Of a stretch of DNA of 53,489 bases, positions 7,429 through 15,719 are shown one piece after another (positions within the stretch are counted from its first letter, which is position 1; each line of letters starts with the position of its first letter). Below the pieces are notes generated by a model. That model did not search any database, was not told where the DNA came from, and saw nothing but the letters and a program-made list of their open reading frames with translations. Source of the stretch: Methylorubrum aminovorans (GTDB lineage: Bacteria > Pseudomonadota > Alphaproteobacteria > Rhizobiales > Beijerinckiaceae); NCBI RefSeq assembly GCF_022179725.1, contig NZ_BPRC01000029.1, positions 1-53,489 on the forward strand, in the 5' to 3' direction. A program made the translations under genes and the position numbers.

Positions 7429-7843
7429 GATCGCCCGAACCACGCCGCTGCGCCTTGCGGACGCTGCTGCACTCGCGTTCCCAAACGGCGGCATGACGGT
7501 CTCAGGCCTGCGCCGAGAGCGAGACCGCGGGCGGCTTGTCACCGAGTTCGTCGCAGGGAAGGAATACACCACGCTCGATGCGATCGACCGCATGAGGAAG
7601 CTATGCCGCGCGCAGCCAAGGGCCCTCGTCTCTACCTCGTCGCTGCCCGTCGCAACGCCGAGGGCCGCATCGTCACCGCCGCTCGATGGGTCATCCGAGA
7701 CGGCAGCAAAATGCTCAGCACAGGATGCCGCGAAGGCGACGTTGCAGGCGCTCATCAAGCCCTCGCCGACTACCTCCGCGCCGCGCACCGGCCGGCGCGA
7801 AACCAACGTGGTCTCGATGAGATCTCGATCGCGGACGTCCTGA
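7421..7843 (+). CDS. Excisionase-like / DNA-binding protein overlapping the integrase
   Basis: 140 residues from a GTG at 7421 with AGGGAGA upstream. The first 60 residues (LRLADAAALAFPNGGMTVSGLRRERDRGRL, with a YTTLDAIDRMRKLC end) are a winged-helix pattern of MerR/AlpA-type excisionases that commonly precede this integrase type in Rhizobiales elements. The remaining 80 residues are Ser/Ala/Pro-rich, overlap the integrase start by 241 bases in another frame, and are probably unstructured; a functional product may need only the first half. Confidence 0.6.
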   Translation: MGEIARTTPLRLADAAALAFPNGGMTVSGLRRERDRGRLVTEFVAGKEYTTLDAIDRMRKLCRAQPRALVSTSSLPVATPRAASSPPLDGSSETAAKCSAQDAAKATLQALIKPSPTTSAPRTGRRETNVVSMRSRSRTS

Positions 7844-8748
7844 GCATCTACGCAACCGATCACGTCGCGCAGCACCCTGACCGGCACCGCATCGCGCAGC
7901 GCTTGCAGCGGATCTTGGACTGGTGGGGCGGCAAGACCCTCGCCCAGGTCACGGGCGCTACCTGCCGAGCCTACACGACTCATCGGGGCAATACCGGCGG
8001 CGCGCGGCGGGATCTGCAAGACCTCTCCGCTGCGATCGGACATCACCACCGCGAGGGCTACCACCGCGAGATCGTGAAAGTGGCGCTTCCGAAGCGAGGC
8101 GAGGCCCGCGACCGCTGGCTGTCGCGCTCCGAGGTGGCCAAGCTGGTCTGGACGATGTGGCGCGCGCGTGAGGGCAGCCGAGCCGACGGGAAGGCCGGCA
8201 ATACCACCGAGGGCCGCTACACAATGCGCCATCTCGCGCGCTTCGTGCTCTTAGCCTACTCGACCGCGAGCCGCCCCGGCGCCGTGCTGACCGCGAGTTG
8301 GGAGGCCGCCGCCGGCCGTTCCTACATCGACCTCGACAGGGGCGTCTTCTACCGGCTACGCGAGGGCGCGCGCGAGACGAACAAGCGCCAACCTCCCGTG
8401 CGGCTGCCGCGCTCGATCCTGGCGCATCTGCAGCGCTGGCGGCGGCTCTCCAACAGTGGATCGGGCTACGTCGTGGAATGGCGCGGCCAGCCGGTTGCGC
8501 GGGTGAAAGTCGGCTTCGCCAACGCAGTGAAGCTGGCCGGCCTGGGGGAGGGGGTTTCGCCGCACACCTTGCGCCATTCGGCCGTGACGCACCTGATGCA
8601 GCAGGGTGTGCCGACGTGGGAGGTGGCCGGGTTCGCCGGCATGGGTGAGGCGGTTCTTCGCCGCCACTACGCACATCACCACCCGGATCACATGGGCGCT
8701 GCGGTGTCTGCCATGGGCGCTACACAGAAACGCTACAGATTGGCGTGA
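7603..8748 (+). CDS. Tyrosine-type site-specific recombinase (integrase)
   Basis: 381 residues. Catalytic residues seen: R224 (in YSTASRPGAV), the HTLRH box with H321 and R324, and Y356 (RRHYAHHHPDH). The position normally held by a second His/Trp is in GMGEAV, which is common in this subfamily. Residues about 70-150 form the core-binding domain. It would insert and excise the element. The gene points toward and ends about 70 bases before the tRNA remnant at 8819-8861, the usual place of an integrase next to its attachment site. Confidence 0.9.
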   Translation: MPRAAKGPRLYLVAARRNAEGRIVTAARWVIRDGSKMLSTGCREGDVAGAHQALADYLRAAHRPARNQRGLDEISIADVLSIYATDHVAQHPDRHRIAQRLQRILDWWGGKTLAQVTGATCRAYTTHRGNTGGARRDLQDLSAAIGHHHREGYHREIVKVALPKRGEARDRWLSRSEVAKLVWTMWRAREGSRADGKAGNTTEGRYTMRHLARFVLLAYSTASRPGAVLTASWEAAAGRSYIDLDRGVFYRLREGARETNKRQPPVRLPRSILAHLQRWRRLSNSGSGYVVEWRGQPVARVKVGFANAVKLAGLGEGVSPHTLRHSAVTHLMQQGVPTWEVAGFAGMGEAVLRRHYAHHHPDHMGAAVSAMGATQKRYRLA

Positions 8749-9141
8749 ACCGATCACGAACGTTCCGTGATAATAAGCGCCAGTCGTCTTTGATTTTATT
8801 GAAGAAAATCGAAAAACCAGCCGTTATGAGCGGTCGGATCTAACCATTGAGCTACAGGCCCCTGCGCTAGAACGCCGATAAATTACGCCCTGAGCTGATC
8901 TGTGAAGACGAGTGGGGCGTCAGAAACGGCGAGGCAAACGCCGCTTTTGAGTAGCCGGGGCGGGGCCATGCGGCAAGCCCCGTAGATGCCGGATCGGCGA
9001 TGGGCATGGCTCGCTTCGGTCGGTCGCGGCAACCGGCAAGGGTCCGTGCAAGCCGCCGAACGTGCCTCGGACGACGGGCGGCCCGCGGCGAGCTGCCGGA
9101 TCGTAGCGGCGGCCGGAGCGATGGAGACGGGAGCCGGGCGA
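8749..9141. other. Element boundary region without genes
   Basis: After the integrase stop there is an AT-rich segment (about 8,770-8,818), then the tRNA remnant, then about 280 bases of chromosomal-looking GC-rich DNA in which I see no gene. The composition change at about 8,820 probably marks the right end of the integrated element. Confidence 0.5.
8819..8861 (-). pseudogene. Degenerate 5' half of a CAT-anticodon tRNA; probable attachment scar
   Basis: Read on the minus strand from 8861: acceptor GGGCCTG, TA, D-arm GCTC-AATGGTTA-GATC, then GACCG, anticodon loop CTCATAA (CAT at 8828-8826) and CGGCT. The D-stem has one mismatch (GATC for GAGC) and the anticodon stem one mismatch and one wobble. 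No variable loop, T-arm or acceptor 3' strand follows; AT-rich DNA begins instead. It fits a tRNA-Ile2 or tRNA-Met half left at an integration site of the neighbouring integrase, now decaying. Confidence 0.6.
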
Positions 9142-9333
9142 TCAGCGTTTCGGCTTCCGGTCCGCCGGCCTTTCCGGCTTGGGGTCCCTCGAAGGATCGG
9201 GATTGTCCTCGGACTTGACCGTCGCCCCCGGCGTGCCCTTGCCGGGGTGCCCGGTCTGCTCGTCGATATTGCCGAGCGCGCCGCCCTCGTGCGTCTTGCC
9301 GGCCTCCGTGCCAGGCTTCTCCGGCTTCCTCAT
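9142..9333 (-). CDS. Small charged hypothetical protein
   Basis: 63 residues, rich in Lys, Pro, Glu, Asp and Gly (MRKPEKPGTEAGK...), predicted disordered. GGGAGG lies 7 bases before the ATG at 9333, which decides the start over the ATG at 9357. Low-complexity charged proteins of this size are frequent in Methylobacterium and may be stress-related, but I cannot assign a role. Confidence 0.5.
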   Translation of the reverse strand: MRKPEKPGTEAGKTHEGGALGNIDEQTGHPGKGTPGATVKSEDNPDPSRDPKPERPADRKPKR

Positions 9334-9577
9334 GTCGGCCTCCCATTCGCCGAGCAAAAATGCTCCATGCCGGTAGAACGCGGGGCGAAGGTTGAAGGCG
9401 CCGCATGTTCGGCATTATGATGCAGATGTGATCGCTCCGGAGCCGCGCGCAAGTCCCCCATCGGAGGGGCATTACGTGCAAGGAAGACCGCTAAGCGGCC
9501 TTCCGGCATCGGCTCCGCCGCATTGATCCATGCGTCCGGCCGCCCTGACGCTCGGACATCCCGAACAGGAAGACACC

Positions 9578-9790
9578 ATGCGTTATACCGTTCATTGGAC
9601 CGCGCCTTCCGGCCCCTCGGCGGAGCCGCACGCACTCGGAGCGAGGGCGGCCGAGCGGGCCATGACCTTCGCGAGTATGGGCGCGTCGGACGTCTACGTG
9701 GAGACCAATGACGGACGGGTGTTCCGCGCACCGGCGCAGATGGCCGCCCTGGTTCAATACGCCCAGACCGCCGACGCCGAACAGATCTGA
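9578..9790 (+). CDS. Small hypothetical protein
   Basis: 70 residues starting MRYTVHWTAPSGPSAEPHAL. The sequence alternates strand, helix (ARAAERAMTFASMGASDVYV) and strand (VYVETNDGRVF), as expected for a small alpha/beta fold. AGGAAGACACC precedes the ATG at 9578 and favours it over an in-frame ATG at 9530. No known domain or partner. Confidence 0.55.
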   Translation: MRYTVHWTAPSGPSAEPHALGARAAERAMTFASMGASDVYVETNDGRVFRAPAQMAALVQYAQTADAEQI

Positions 9791-9836
9791 TCCGGCGGCG
9801 CAGGGCAGCTCGGGCCTGCCTCCGGATCGGAGGGCT

Positions 9837-10040
9837 TCAGGAGCCGACGAGCTGCCACTCGAAGACGAGCTGGCGCAGCCGCGCCTGGGCGGCGCGGCGG
9901 GCCTCGTCGAAGGTCGCGTAGTTCTGCGGGCCGTAGCGCCGCGGCGCGCCCTTCTCGAGGATGGAGCAGACGAAGCGGCCCGGACGCCGCCAGCACGGTC
10001 GCACATCGATGGAATAGGGATGGTGGGTCCGCTCAGCCAT
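9837..10040 (-). CDS. Small hypothetical protein
   Basis: 67 residues from the ATG at 10040 (MAERTHHPYSIDVRP...). Pattern: strand pair containing CWRRPGRFVCSILEKG, then YATFDEARRAAQARLRQLV, a helix ending the protein. This strand-strand-helix plan with a Tyr-Ala-Thr-Phe-Asp-Glu-Ala start of helix is common in small uncharacterised Rhizobiales proteins. Frame is open to 10088. Function unknown. Confidence 0.55.
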   Translation of the reverse strand: MAERTHHPYSIDVRPCWRRPGRFVCSILEKGAPRRYGPQNYATFDEARRAAQARLRQLVFEWQLVGS

Positions 10041-10136
10041 CCGCACATCGTGCCACGCCCGCCGGCCCCAACCAAGGGGCGGCGTCACCGGGCGCGGCTC
10101 ACATTTGCTTGCAGCCGCGCCGAGGACGGGTGGCCC

Positions 10137-10445
10137 TCAGGCCTCGCTCTCATCCTGCGAGGGACGCAAGGAACGCTCGATCGTCTCCAGAACGGTCTTG
10201 GCGAGCGCCGCGTCCGGATCGTCGCGGAACAGCACGTCGCGCAGCATGGCGAGGTAGCCTTCGAGGCGCTCGTCGTAATGGTCGGAATCGATCGAGCGCA
10301 GGACACTCGCCAGGAAGCCCACCGCCATCTGGTGGGCCACCTGCTTGGCGCCGAGCTCGGCGAGCCCCTCGGCGAGGTTCGTCACCGCCACATCGTGCCG
10401 TGAGCTGACCGCGGCGAGGGCGGCGAGTTGCTGAGTCTGGTCCAT
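10137..10445 (-). CDS. Hypothetical helical protein downstream of mntR
   Basis: 102 residues, start ATG at 10445 (MDQTQQLAALAAV...), all-helical and acidic at the end (PSQDESEA). Longer open frame upstream passes through a strong hairpin and is probably not translated. It lies downstream of mntR on the same strand but separated by about 150 bases with two hairpins, so it may be independently expressed. No family recognised. Confidence 0.6.
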   Translation of the reverse strand: MDQTQQLAALAAVSSRHDVAVTNLAEGLAELGAKQVAHQMAVGFLASVLRSIDSDHYDERLEGYLAMLRDVLFRDDPDAALAKTVLETIERSLRPSQDESEA

Positions 10446-10500
10446 CGGTGTCGGGTCCTCGGAACGCGCCTGCGGTCGGGGCCGCAGCTTATACCAAGCT

Positions 10501-10533
10501 GCATGGAACAGGACCGAGGGTCCTGTTCCATGC
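10501..10533. terminator. Perfect 15-base inverted repeat after mntR
   Basis: Arms 10501-10515 and 10519-10533 (GCATGGAACAGGACC and its exact complement) are separated by only GAG. It stands about 60 bases past the mntR stop. No T run follows on either strand, so it may be a factor-dependent terminator, an mRNA-stabilising hairpin or a repeat element rather than a classical terminator. Confidence 0.45.
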
Positions 10534-10593
10534 GTCCGGCGGACGCCCGCCGCCGCGCGGGCCATCGACGATGATGACCACCGTCGATGAATC

Positions 10594-11094
10594 TTACAGC
10601 TTGGCGTCGGCGAAGCGGCGGAACGCCTCCAGCGTCTCGGCACTGACATGGTGCTCGATGCCTTCGGCATCGCGCCGCGCCGTCTCGGCGCTGACGCCCA
10701 CGGCGCGCAGGAAGCGCTCGACGATGCGGTGGCGCTCCCGCGACTGCTCGGCCAGCGCCTGCCCCGCCGCGGTGAGAAACACGCCGCGATAGGGCCGCTG
10801 CTGCACGAGACCGTCCTCGGCGAGACGCTTGAGCATCTTGGCGACCGTCGGCTGGGCCACGCCGAGGCGGGCGGCGATGTCGACCTGCCGCGCCTCGCCG
10901 CCATCGCCGATCAGGTCGGCGATCAGCTCGACATAATCCTCCACAAGCTCGAGACGGCGCGCCTCGCGGGCCTGACGGAAGCTCTCGACATGGACTTCGG
11001 CGTCGACGAGCGGCGCGTCCGTGCCCGCGCGGTGCGATTCCGGTGCCGGCTCCTGCCCCATCTCTCGCCCCATCTCTCGCGCTGCGTCCTGCAT
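10594..11094 (-). CDS. mntR: Manganese-dependent transcriptional regulator MntR (DtxR family)
   Basis: 166 residues. Residues about 50-110 form the winged helix (VDIAARLGVAQPTVAKMLKRLAEDGLV as recognition region, then YRGVFLTAAGQALAE wing). The C-terminal dimerisation part carries RHRIVERFLRAVGV and DAEGIEHHVS, where Glu and His residues bind Mn(II) in MntR. There is no SH3-like third domain, as in MntR rather than DtxR. ATG 11094 is used, with GGAGGAG a little over 10 bases upstream; a GTG at 11142 is possible. It is divergent from mntH and should repress it when manganese is plentiful. Confidence 0.9.
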   Translation of the reverse strand: MQDAAREMGREMGQEPAPESHRAGTDAPLVDAEVHVESFRQAREARRLELVEDYVELIADLIGDGGEARQVDIAARLGVAQPTVAKMLKRLAEDGLVQQRPYRGVFLTAAGQALAEQSRERHRIVERFLRAVGVSAETARRDAEGIEHHVSAETLEAFRRFADAKL

Positions 11095-11431
11095 GAGGCG
11101 GCGGGCTCCTCCGTTCCCAGGCACGGCCTGACCGGCCCGCACCCCATCTGATCAACGTCGTTCACGAAACACGCGGCGTGCGGGCCACGCTCCGGCGCGG
11201 GCAGCCGATCCGCCGGGTGTCATCGGTCGTTCGTGCCGACCTGTTTAACCGATGCGCCCCGTGGCCGGGAACCCGGTCTCGGCGGCTCTTGATCACAGCT
11301 TCGGCACAGCTTTATAGCTGAAGCTATATGGCTCTCTCATCCGATCGGCGCAGATGGGGCGGCCGCCCTCCCGTCGGAACGACCGAGTGGGGCAGGGAAA
11401 CCGAGCGCCTCGATTTCGAATGGAAGCGGTG
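11095..11431. promoter_or_regulatory. mntR-mntH divergent intergenic region
   Basis: 337 bases between the two start codons hold the promoters of both genes. Apart from the MntR-type operator at 11313-11328 I see no other clear palindrome and no consensus -10 box. mntH is likely transcribed from close to the operator, about 100 bases before its start. Confidence 0.5.
11313..11328. promoter_or_regulatory. MntR operator
   Basis: TATAGCTGAAGCTATA is a perfect inverted repeat (7-base arms, 2-base centre). Its inner form ATAGC-N4-GCTAT (11314-11327) is the same as the core of the enterobacterial MntR box as I remember it. It is placed upstream of mntH and opposite mntR. Repression by Mn-loaded MntR is therefore strongly suggested but not shown. 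Confidence 0.75.
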
Positions 11432-12766
11432 ATGGATCAGGTTCGGCCGGCCCCGCCCGGACAGACCTCTGCGGAGCCGAGCCTCGGCGCGCTCAACGGC
11501 AGCGTGCCGGTGCGGGTGGGCGGCTCCTGGCTGTGGCGGCTCTTCGCCTTCCTCGGGCCGGGCTACATGGTCTCGGTCGGCTACATGGATCCGGGCAACT
11601 GGGCCACCGACATCGCCGGCGGCGCCCAGTTCGGCTACACGCTGCTCTCCGTCATCCTGCTCTCGAACCTGATGGCGATCGTGCTGCAGGCTCTGGCCGC
11701 GCGGCTCGGCATCGCCACAGGCCTCGACCTCGCCCAGGCCTGCCGCGAGCGGACCTCGCGGCCCGTCTCCATCGCCCTGTGGCTGATCTGCGAGGCGGCG
11801 ATCATCGCCTGCGACCTCGCCGAGGTGATCGGCACGGCGATCGCCCTCAAACTGCTGTTCGGCATTCCTCTGACGCTGGGCGCGATCATCACCGCCCTCG
11901 ACGTGTTCGTGGTGCTGCTGCTGCTGCGCCGGGGCTTCCGGGCGCTCGAAGCCTTCGTGATCGGGCTTCTGACGATCATCTTCGTCTGCTTCGGCATCCA
12001 GATCGTCATGGCCGCGCCGCCGGTCCAGGCCGTGCTCGGCGGCTTCGTGCCGTCGAAAGAGATCGTGACCAACCCGGCCGCGCTCTACATCGCCATCGGC
12101 ATCATCGGCGCCACCGTGATGCCGCACAACCTCTACCTCCACTCCTCGATCGTGCAGACGCGGGCCTATCCCCGGACGGAGGAGGGCCGGCGCGAGGCCC
12201 TGCGCTTCGCCGTCACCGATTCAACCGTGGCGCTGATGCTCGCTTTGTTCGTCAACGCCGCGATCCTGATCATGGCCGCGTCCGTGTTCCACGCGAGCGG
12301 GCGCACCGAGGTCGAGGAGATCGAGCAGGCCTACGAACTGCTCTCCCCCTTGCTCGGCGTCGGTATTGCCTCGACCCTGTTCGCCGTGGCGCTGCTGGCC
12401 TCGGGCCTCAACTCGACGGTGACGGCGACGCTCGCCGGCCAGATCGTCATGGAAGGCTTCCTGCGGCTACGCCTGCCGAACTGGGCACGGCGGCTGGTGA
12501 CGCGAGGCATCGCCATCGTCCCCGTGGTGGTCGTCACCGCGCTCTACGGCGAGCAGGGCACCGCCCGGCTGCTCGTGCTGAGCCAGGTCGTGCTCTCGAT
12601 GCAGTTGCCCTTCGCGGTGATCCCGCTGGTGTATTTCGTCTCCGACCGGCGGCTGATGGGCTCGTTCGTGATTCCGAGCTGGTTGAAGGGGCTGTCCTGG
12701 CTGATCGCCGGCATCATCGTGGTGCTGAACGTGAAGCTGTTGATCGATATCTTCACCGGCACCTGA
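11432..12766 (+). CDS. mntH: Nramp-family manganese transporter MntH
   Basis: 444 residues, eleven predicted membrane segments. The first carries the metal-binding DPGN (in GYMDPGNWATDIAGG) and the sixth MPHNLYLHSS, the two discontinuous helices whose Asp, Asn and Met ligands bind Mn(II)/Fe(II) in Nramp proteins. Nramp carriers import the metal with protons across the inner membrane. ATG at 11432 preceded by GGAAGCGG; ATG at 11420 is an alternative. Regulation by the adjacent MntR is indicated by the operator at 11313. Confidence 0.93.
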   Translation: MDQVRPAPPGQTSAEPSLGALNGSVPVRVGGSWLWRLFAFLGPGYMVSVGYMDPGNWATDIAGGAQFGYTLLSVILLSNLMAIVLQALAARLGIATGLDLAQACRERTSRPVSIALWLICEAAIIACDLAEVIGTAIALKLLFGIPLTLGAIITALDVFVVLLLLRRGFRALEAFVIGLLTIIFVCFGIQIVMAAPPVQAVLGGFVPSKEIVTNPAALYIAIGIIGATVMPHNLYLHSSIVQTRAYPRTEEGRREALRFAVTDSTVALMLALFVNAAILIMAASVFHASGRTEVEEIEQAYELLSPLLGVGIASTLFAVALLASGLNSTVTATLAGQIVMEGFLRLRLPNWARRLVTRGIAIVPVVVVTALYGEQGTARLLVLSQVVLSMQLPFAVIPLVYFVSDRRLMGSFVIPSWLKGLSWLIAGIIVVLNVKLLIDIFTGT

Positions 12767-12789
12767 CGACTCAGCCTCACCACTCGGCC

Positions 12790-13683
12790 TCACGCCTCGG
12801 CGGCGCGCAGATGCGTCACGAAATCCTGCGCGAAGGGCGGCAGGGCCGCGAGGTCGCGCAGGCAGAGCTTGAGGTCGCGCGCCGCCCAGGAATCTTCAAG
12901 CGGGACGGGGGCGATCCCCATCGTGCGCCACGCGCGCCGCGCCGTGGTCTCCGGCACGATGCCGAGGCCGACGCCGCATTCGACGAGGCGGCAGACCGCG
13001 TCGAAGCTGCGCAACTGCACCCGCAGCCGCATCGGCCGGCCGATCCGGGAGGCCTTGCCGGCGAGGAAGCGCGTCAGGGCGCTCGGCCGGTCGAGGCCGA
13101 CGAGGTCGTGTTCCAGCACCTCCGCGAACCCGAGGCTGGTGCGGCGGGCGAGCGCGTGGCCGGCCGCGACCACCACGACGAAGCGGTCGTGGCGGAAGGG
13201 GAAGGTCTGGAGCGTGCCGGTATCGACGGTGCCGGCGACGATACCGAGATCGGCCGCCCCGTCGGCCACCATCCCGACGATCTCGTCGGAGGTGCGCTCC
13301 TCGATATCGACGCTGACCCCCGTATGGAGGGCGAGATAGGCGGAGAGCGCCTCGGGCAGGAATTCGGTCAGCGCGTTGGTGTTCGACAGGACCCGGATCT
13401 GGCCGACGGCGCCGCCGGCGAAAACCGAGAGGTCGCCCTGAAGCCGCTCGATCTGGCCCAAAATCTCGCGGGCATGGGCCAACAGGGCGCGGCCGGCGGG
13501 CGTCGGCGTCACGCCCTGTCGCCCGCGCAGGAGCAGCGCGGCGCCGAGCGAGTCCTCCATCGCTCGAACCCGCGCCGAGGCGGCGGCAAGCGCGAGATTG
13601 GCCCGCTCCGCGCCGTGAGTGATCGAGCCCGCCTCCACCACGTGCCGGAACAGGTTCAGATCGACGAGATCGAAGCGCATCAT
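12790..13683 (-). CDS. LysR-family transcriptional regulator
   Basis: 297 residues. N-terminal helix-turn-helix at about 5-62 (LNLFRHVVEAGSITHGAERANLALAAASARVRAME, then LLLRGRQGVTPTPAG), followed by the periplasmic-binding-like effector domain from about 90. The helix-turn-helix has the family shape though the second helix is Ala-rich. Two successive ATG codons at 13683 and 13680 are possible starts. Divergent from the SLC13-type carrier, so it probably controls that gene in response to its substrate. Confidence 0.88.
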   Translation of the reverse strand: MMRFDLVDLNLFRHVVEAGSITHGAERANLALAAASARVRAMEDSLGAALLLRGRQGVTPTPAGRALLAHAREILGQIERLQGDLSVFAGGAVGQIRVLSNTNALTEFLPEALSAYLALHTGVSVDIEERTSDEIVGMVADGAADLGIVAGTVDTGTLQTFPFRHDRFVVVVAAGHALARRTSLGFAEVLEHDLVGLDRPSALTRFLAGKASRIGRPMRLRVQLRSFDAVCRLVECGVGLGIVPETTARRAWRTMGIAPVPLEDSWAARDLKLCLRDLAALPPFAQDFVTHLRAAEA

Positions 13684-13817
13684 AGATTGATTTTCGGCCG
13701 CATCACCGATCCCGGCTTTCGCGTCGGTTGGAGGCAATGATCGCCGGACCTCCTATCACAACAGCGTGAGATCGGCAGCAGCCTTCGCGGATGACGAAGG
13801 CACCCACCACGAAAGCC

Positions 13818-13839
13818 GAATTGCGAACGGTTCCAATTC
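13818..13839. promoter_or_regulatory. Inverted repeat before the SLC13 carrier gene
   Basis: GAATTG (13818-13823) and CAATTC (13834-13839) flank an inner GAAC-G-GTTC. It ends 17 bases before the ATG of the carrier and lies in the LysR/carrier divergent gap. A LysR site is plausible, though so close to the start it may act by blocking. Confidence 0.45.
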
Positions 13840-13856
13840 GCAGTTGAACCGCGCCC

Positions 13857-15182
13857 ATGAGCGCCGCAGCGGCCAGCATTTTCGGAGCACAGGGCACGGT
13901 CGTCGCGGCCGGCGCCTTGCTCGTGCTGTGCATGGGGCTGTGGGCGACCGGCCTGGTGGCGGAGATCGTCACGGCGCTGATGTTCTTCGCGCTGGCGATG
14001 CTGCTCAAGCTCGCCCCGGCACAGACGGTGTTTTCGGGCTTTGCCTCCTCCGCCTTCTGGCTGGTGACGGGCGGCATGGTGGTTGGGCTCGCCATGAACC
14101 GCACGGGGCTAGGCAACCGGCTCGCGCGGGGGCTGGCGGCGCGGCTGCCCGCCTCCTATCCCGGCTTCGTCACCGGGATCGTCGCCTTCTCCTTCGCGCT
14201 CGCCTTCGTGATGCCGTCCAATCTCGGGCGCATAGCGGTGATGGTGCCGGTGGTGATCGCGCTGTGCGATGCCTTCGGGCTGGAGGCCGGGCGTCCGGGC
14301 CGGACGGGGGCGCTGCTCGCCTTCGGCGTGGCGACGCCGATGCTCTCGGCAGCGATCCTGCCCGCCAACGTGCCGAACCTCGTCATGGCGGGCACCGCCG
14401 AGACGCTGTTCAACATCCATCTCAACTATCTGCCTTATCTCTTTCTGCACGCTCCGGTTCTCGGCTTCGTGAAGGGCGTGCTGCTGGTCGCCTGCACGAT
14501 CCTGATCTTTCCCGATCGCCTCGACGGCAAGCGGCCCGAACTGCCGCCGCTGCCCCCGTTGTCAGGTGCGGAGCGGCGCCTCTCGGTGATCCTGGCGGTC
14601 ATGCTGGCGCTCTGGCTCAGCGACGGCTGGCACGGCATCCCGCCCGCCTGGATCGGGCTCGCCGCGGCGGTGATCTGCCTGCTGCCGGGCATCGGCGTCC
14701 TGCCGTCGGCGAGCTTCGGTGAGATCCCGCTTCGGACCTGCTTCTACGTCGCCGCCCTGTTCGGGCTGACGGCGGTGGTCAACGAGAGCGGGCTCGGCGC
14801 CCGTCTGGGCCACGCGCTCCTCTCGGTCGCCCCGCTGGAACCAGGGGCGCCGGCCAAGAACTTCGCGACACTCACGGTACTGTCGATCGGCTTCCTGTTC
14901 ACCGCCACCGCCAACGGCGCTCCGGCCCTCTACACGGCGCTGGCGGAGGAGTTTTCGCGCGCCAGCGGCTTCGACCTGATGAGCGTGCTGATGGTGCAGG
15001 TGGTCGGCTACTCGACCCTGTTCCTGCCCTATCAGGCGCCGCCCATCATCATGACCATGGATCTCGGCCGCCTGTCTCTGGCCGACGCGACCAAACTCAC
15101 CCTCGCCACGGGCATCGCCTCGCTGCTGATCGCGACCCCACTCGCCTATTTCTGGTTCAGGCTGACGGGGAGACTGGCGTGA
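13857..15182 (+). CDS. SLC13/DASS-type anion (dicarboxylate/sulfate) transporter
   Basis: 441 residues with about 11-12 membrane segments. The repeated loop pattern NRTG / SNLGR and, in the first half, ILPANVPNLVMAGTAE, plus TANGAPALYTAL in the second half, correspond to the two SNT-like substrate-binding motifs of the DASS family, here diverged. Family members import di- and tricarboxylates or sulfate with Na+. Its position between a LysR regulator and the succinate dehydrogenase operon suggests a C4-dicarboxylate, but that is inference. Confidence 0.75.
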   Translation: MSAAAASIFGAQGTVVAAGALLVLCMGLWATGLVAEIVTALMFFALAMLLKLAPAQTVFSGFASSAFWLVTGGMVVGLAMNRTGLGNRLARGLAARLPASYPGFVTGIVAFSFALAFVMPSNLGRIAVMVPVVIALCDAFGLEAGRPGRTGALLAFGVATPMLSAAILPANVPNLVMAGTAETLFNIHLNYLPYLFLHAPVLGFVKGVLLVACTILIFPDRLDGKRPELPPLPPLSGAERRLSVILAVMLALWLSDGWHGIPPAWIGLAAAVICLLPGIGVLPSASFGEIPLRTCFYVAALFGLTAVVNESGLGARLGHALLSVAPLEPGAPAKNFATLTVLSIGFLFTATANGAPALYTALAEEFSRASGFDLMSVLMVQVVGYSTLFLPYQAPPIIMTMDLGRLSLADATKLTLATGIASLLIATPLAYFWFRLTGRLA

Positions 15183-15309
15183 GACAGATCCGCGCGATCG
15201 TCAGCTTGACGAATGCTGCACCGCAGCAGCGGCATTGCCGGCCGGAGCCGGTCGCCCTAACCCTTCCCTGGAATTTATCCAGTCTTCGACGCGAGGATCG
15301 TGAGCCGCG

Positions 15310-15711
15310 ATGAACCCTACCGTCAGACCTACGGTCGCCCAGCCGCTCTCGCCCCATCTCCAGATCTACCGCTGGACCTGGACCATGGCGATGTCGGTGT
15401 TCCACCGCGTCACCGGCACAGCGCTCTACGGCGGCACCTTCCTCGTCGCGGTGTGGCTGGTGGCGCTCGCCTCCGGTCCGCGCGCCTACGACACGGTGGC
15501 GTGGTTCTTCGGCTCGTGGGTCGGGCGGGCCATCCTGTTCGCCTACACCTGGGTGCTGCTGCACCACATGCTCGGCGGCATCCGCCACTTCATCTGGGAT
15601 GCCGGCTACGGCTTCGATCGTGACCGCCGCCTGGGGCTCGCTCGCACCACGCTGATCGGCTCCGTCATCCTGACCGTCGTGATCTGGGCGATCGCCCTGC
15701 TCGTTCGCTGA
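15310..15711 (+). CDS. sdhC: Succinate dehydrogenase cytochrome b556 subunit
   Basis: 133 residues, three membrane helices. The N-terminus has SPHLQIYRWTWTMAMSVFHRVTG, the SdhC signature with quinone-site Ser/Arg. HHMLGGIRHFIWD in helix 2 contains the haem b histidine. It anchors SdhAB to the inner membrane and takes part in ubiquinone reduction. First gene of sdhCDAB; 8 bases separate it from sdhD. Confidence 0.93.
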   Translation: MNPTVRPTVAQPLSPHLQIYRWTWTMAMSVFHRVTGTALYGGTFLVAVWLVALASGPRAYDTVAWFFGSWVGRAILFAYTWVLLHHMLGGIRHFIWDAGYGFDRDRRLGLARTTLIGSVILTVVIWAIALLVR

Positions 15712-15719
15712 GGCTTTCC

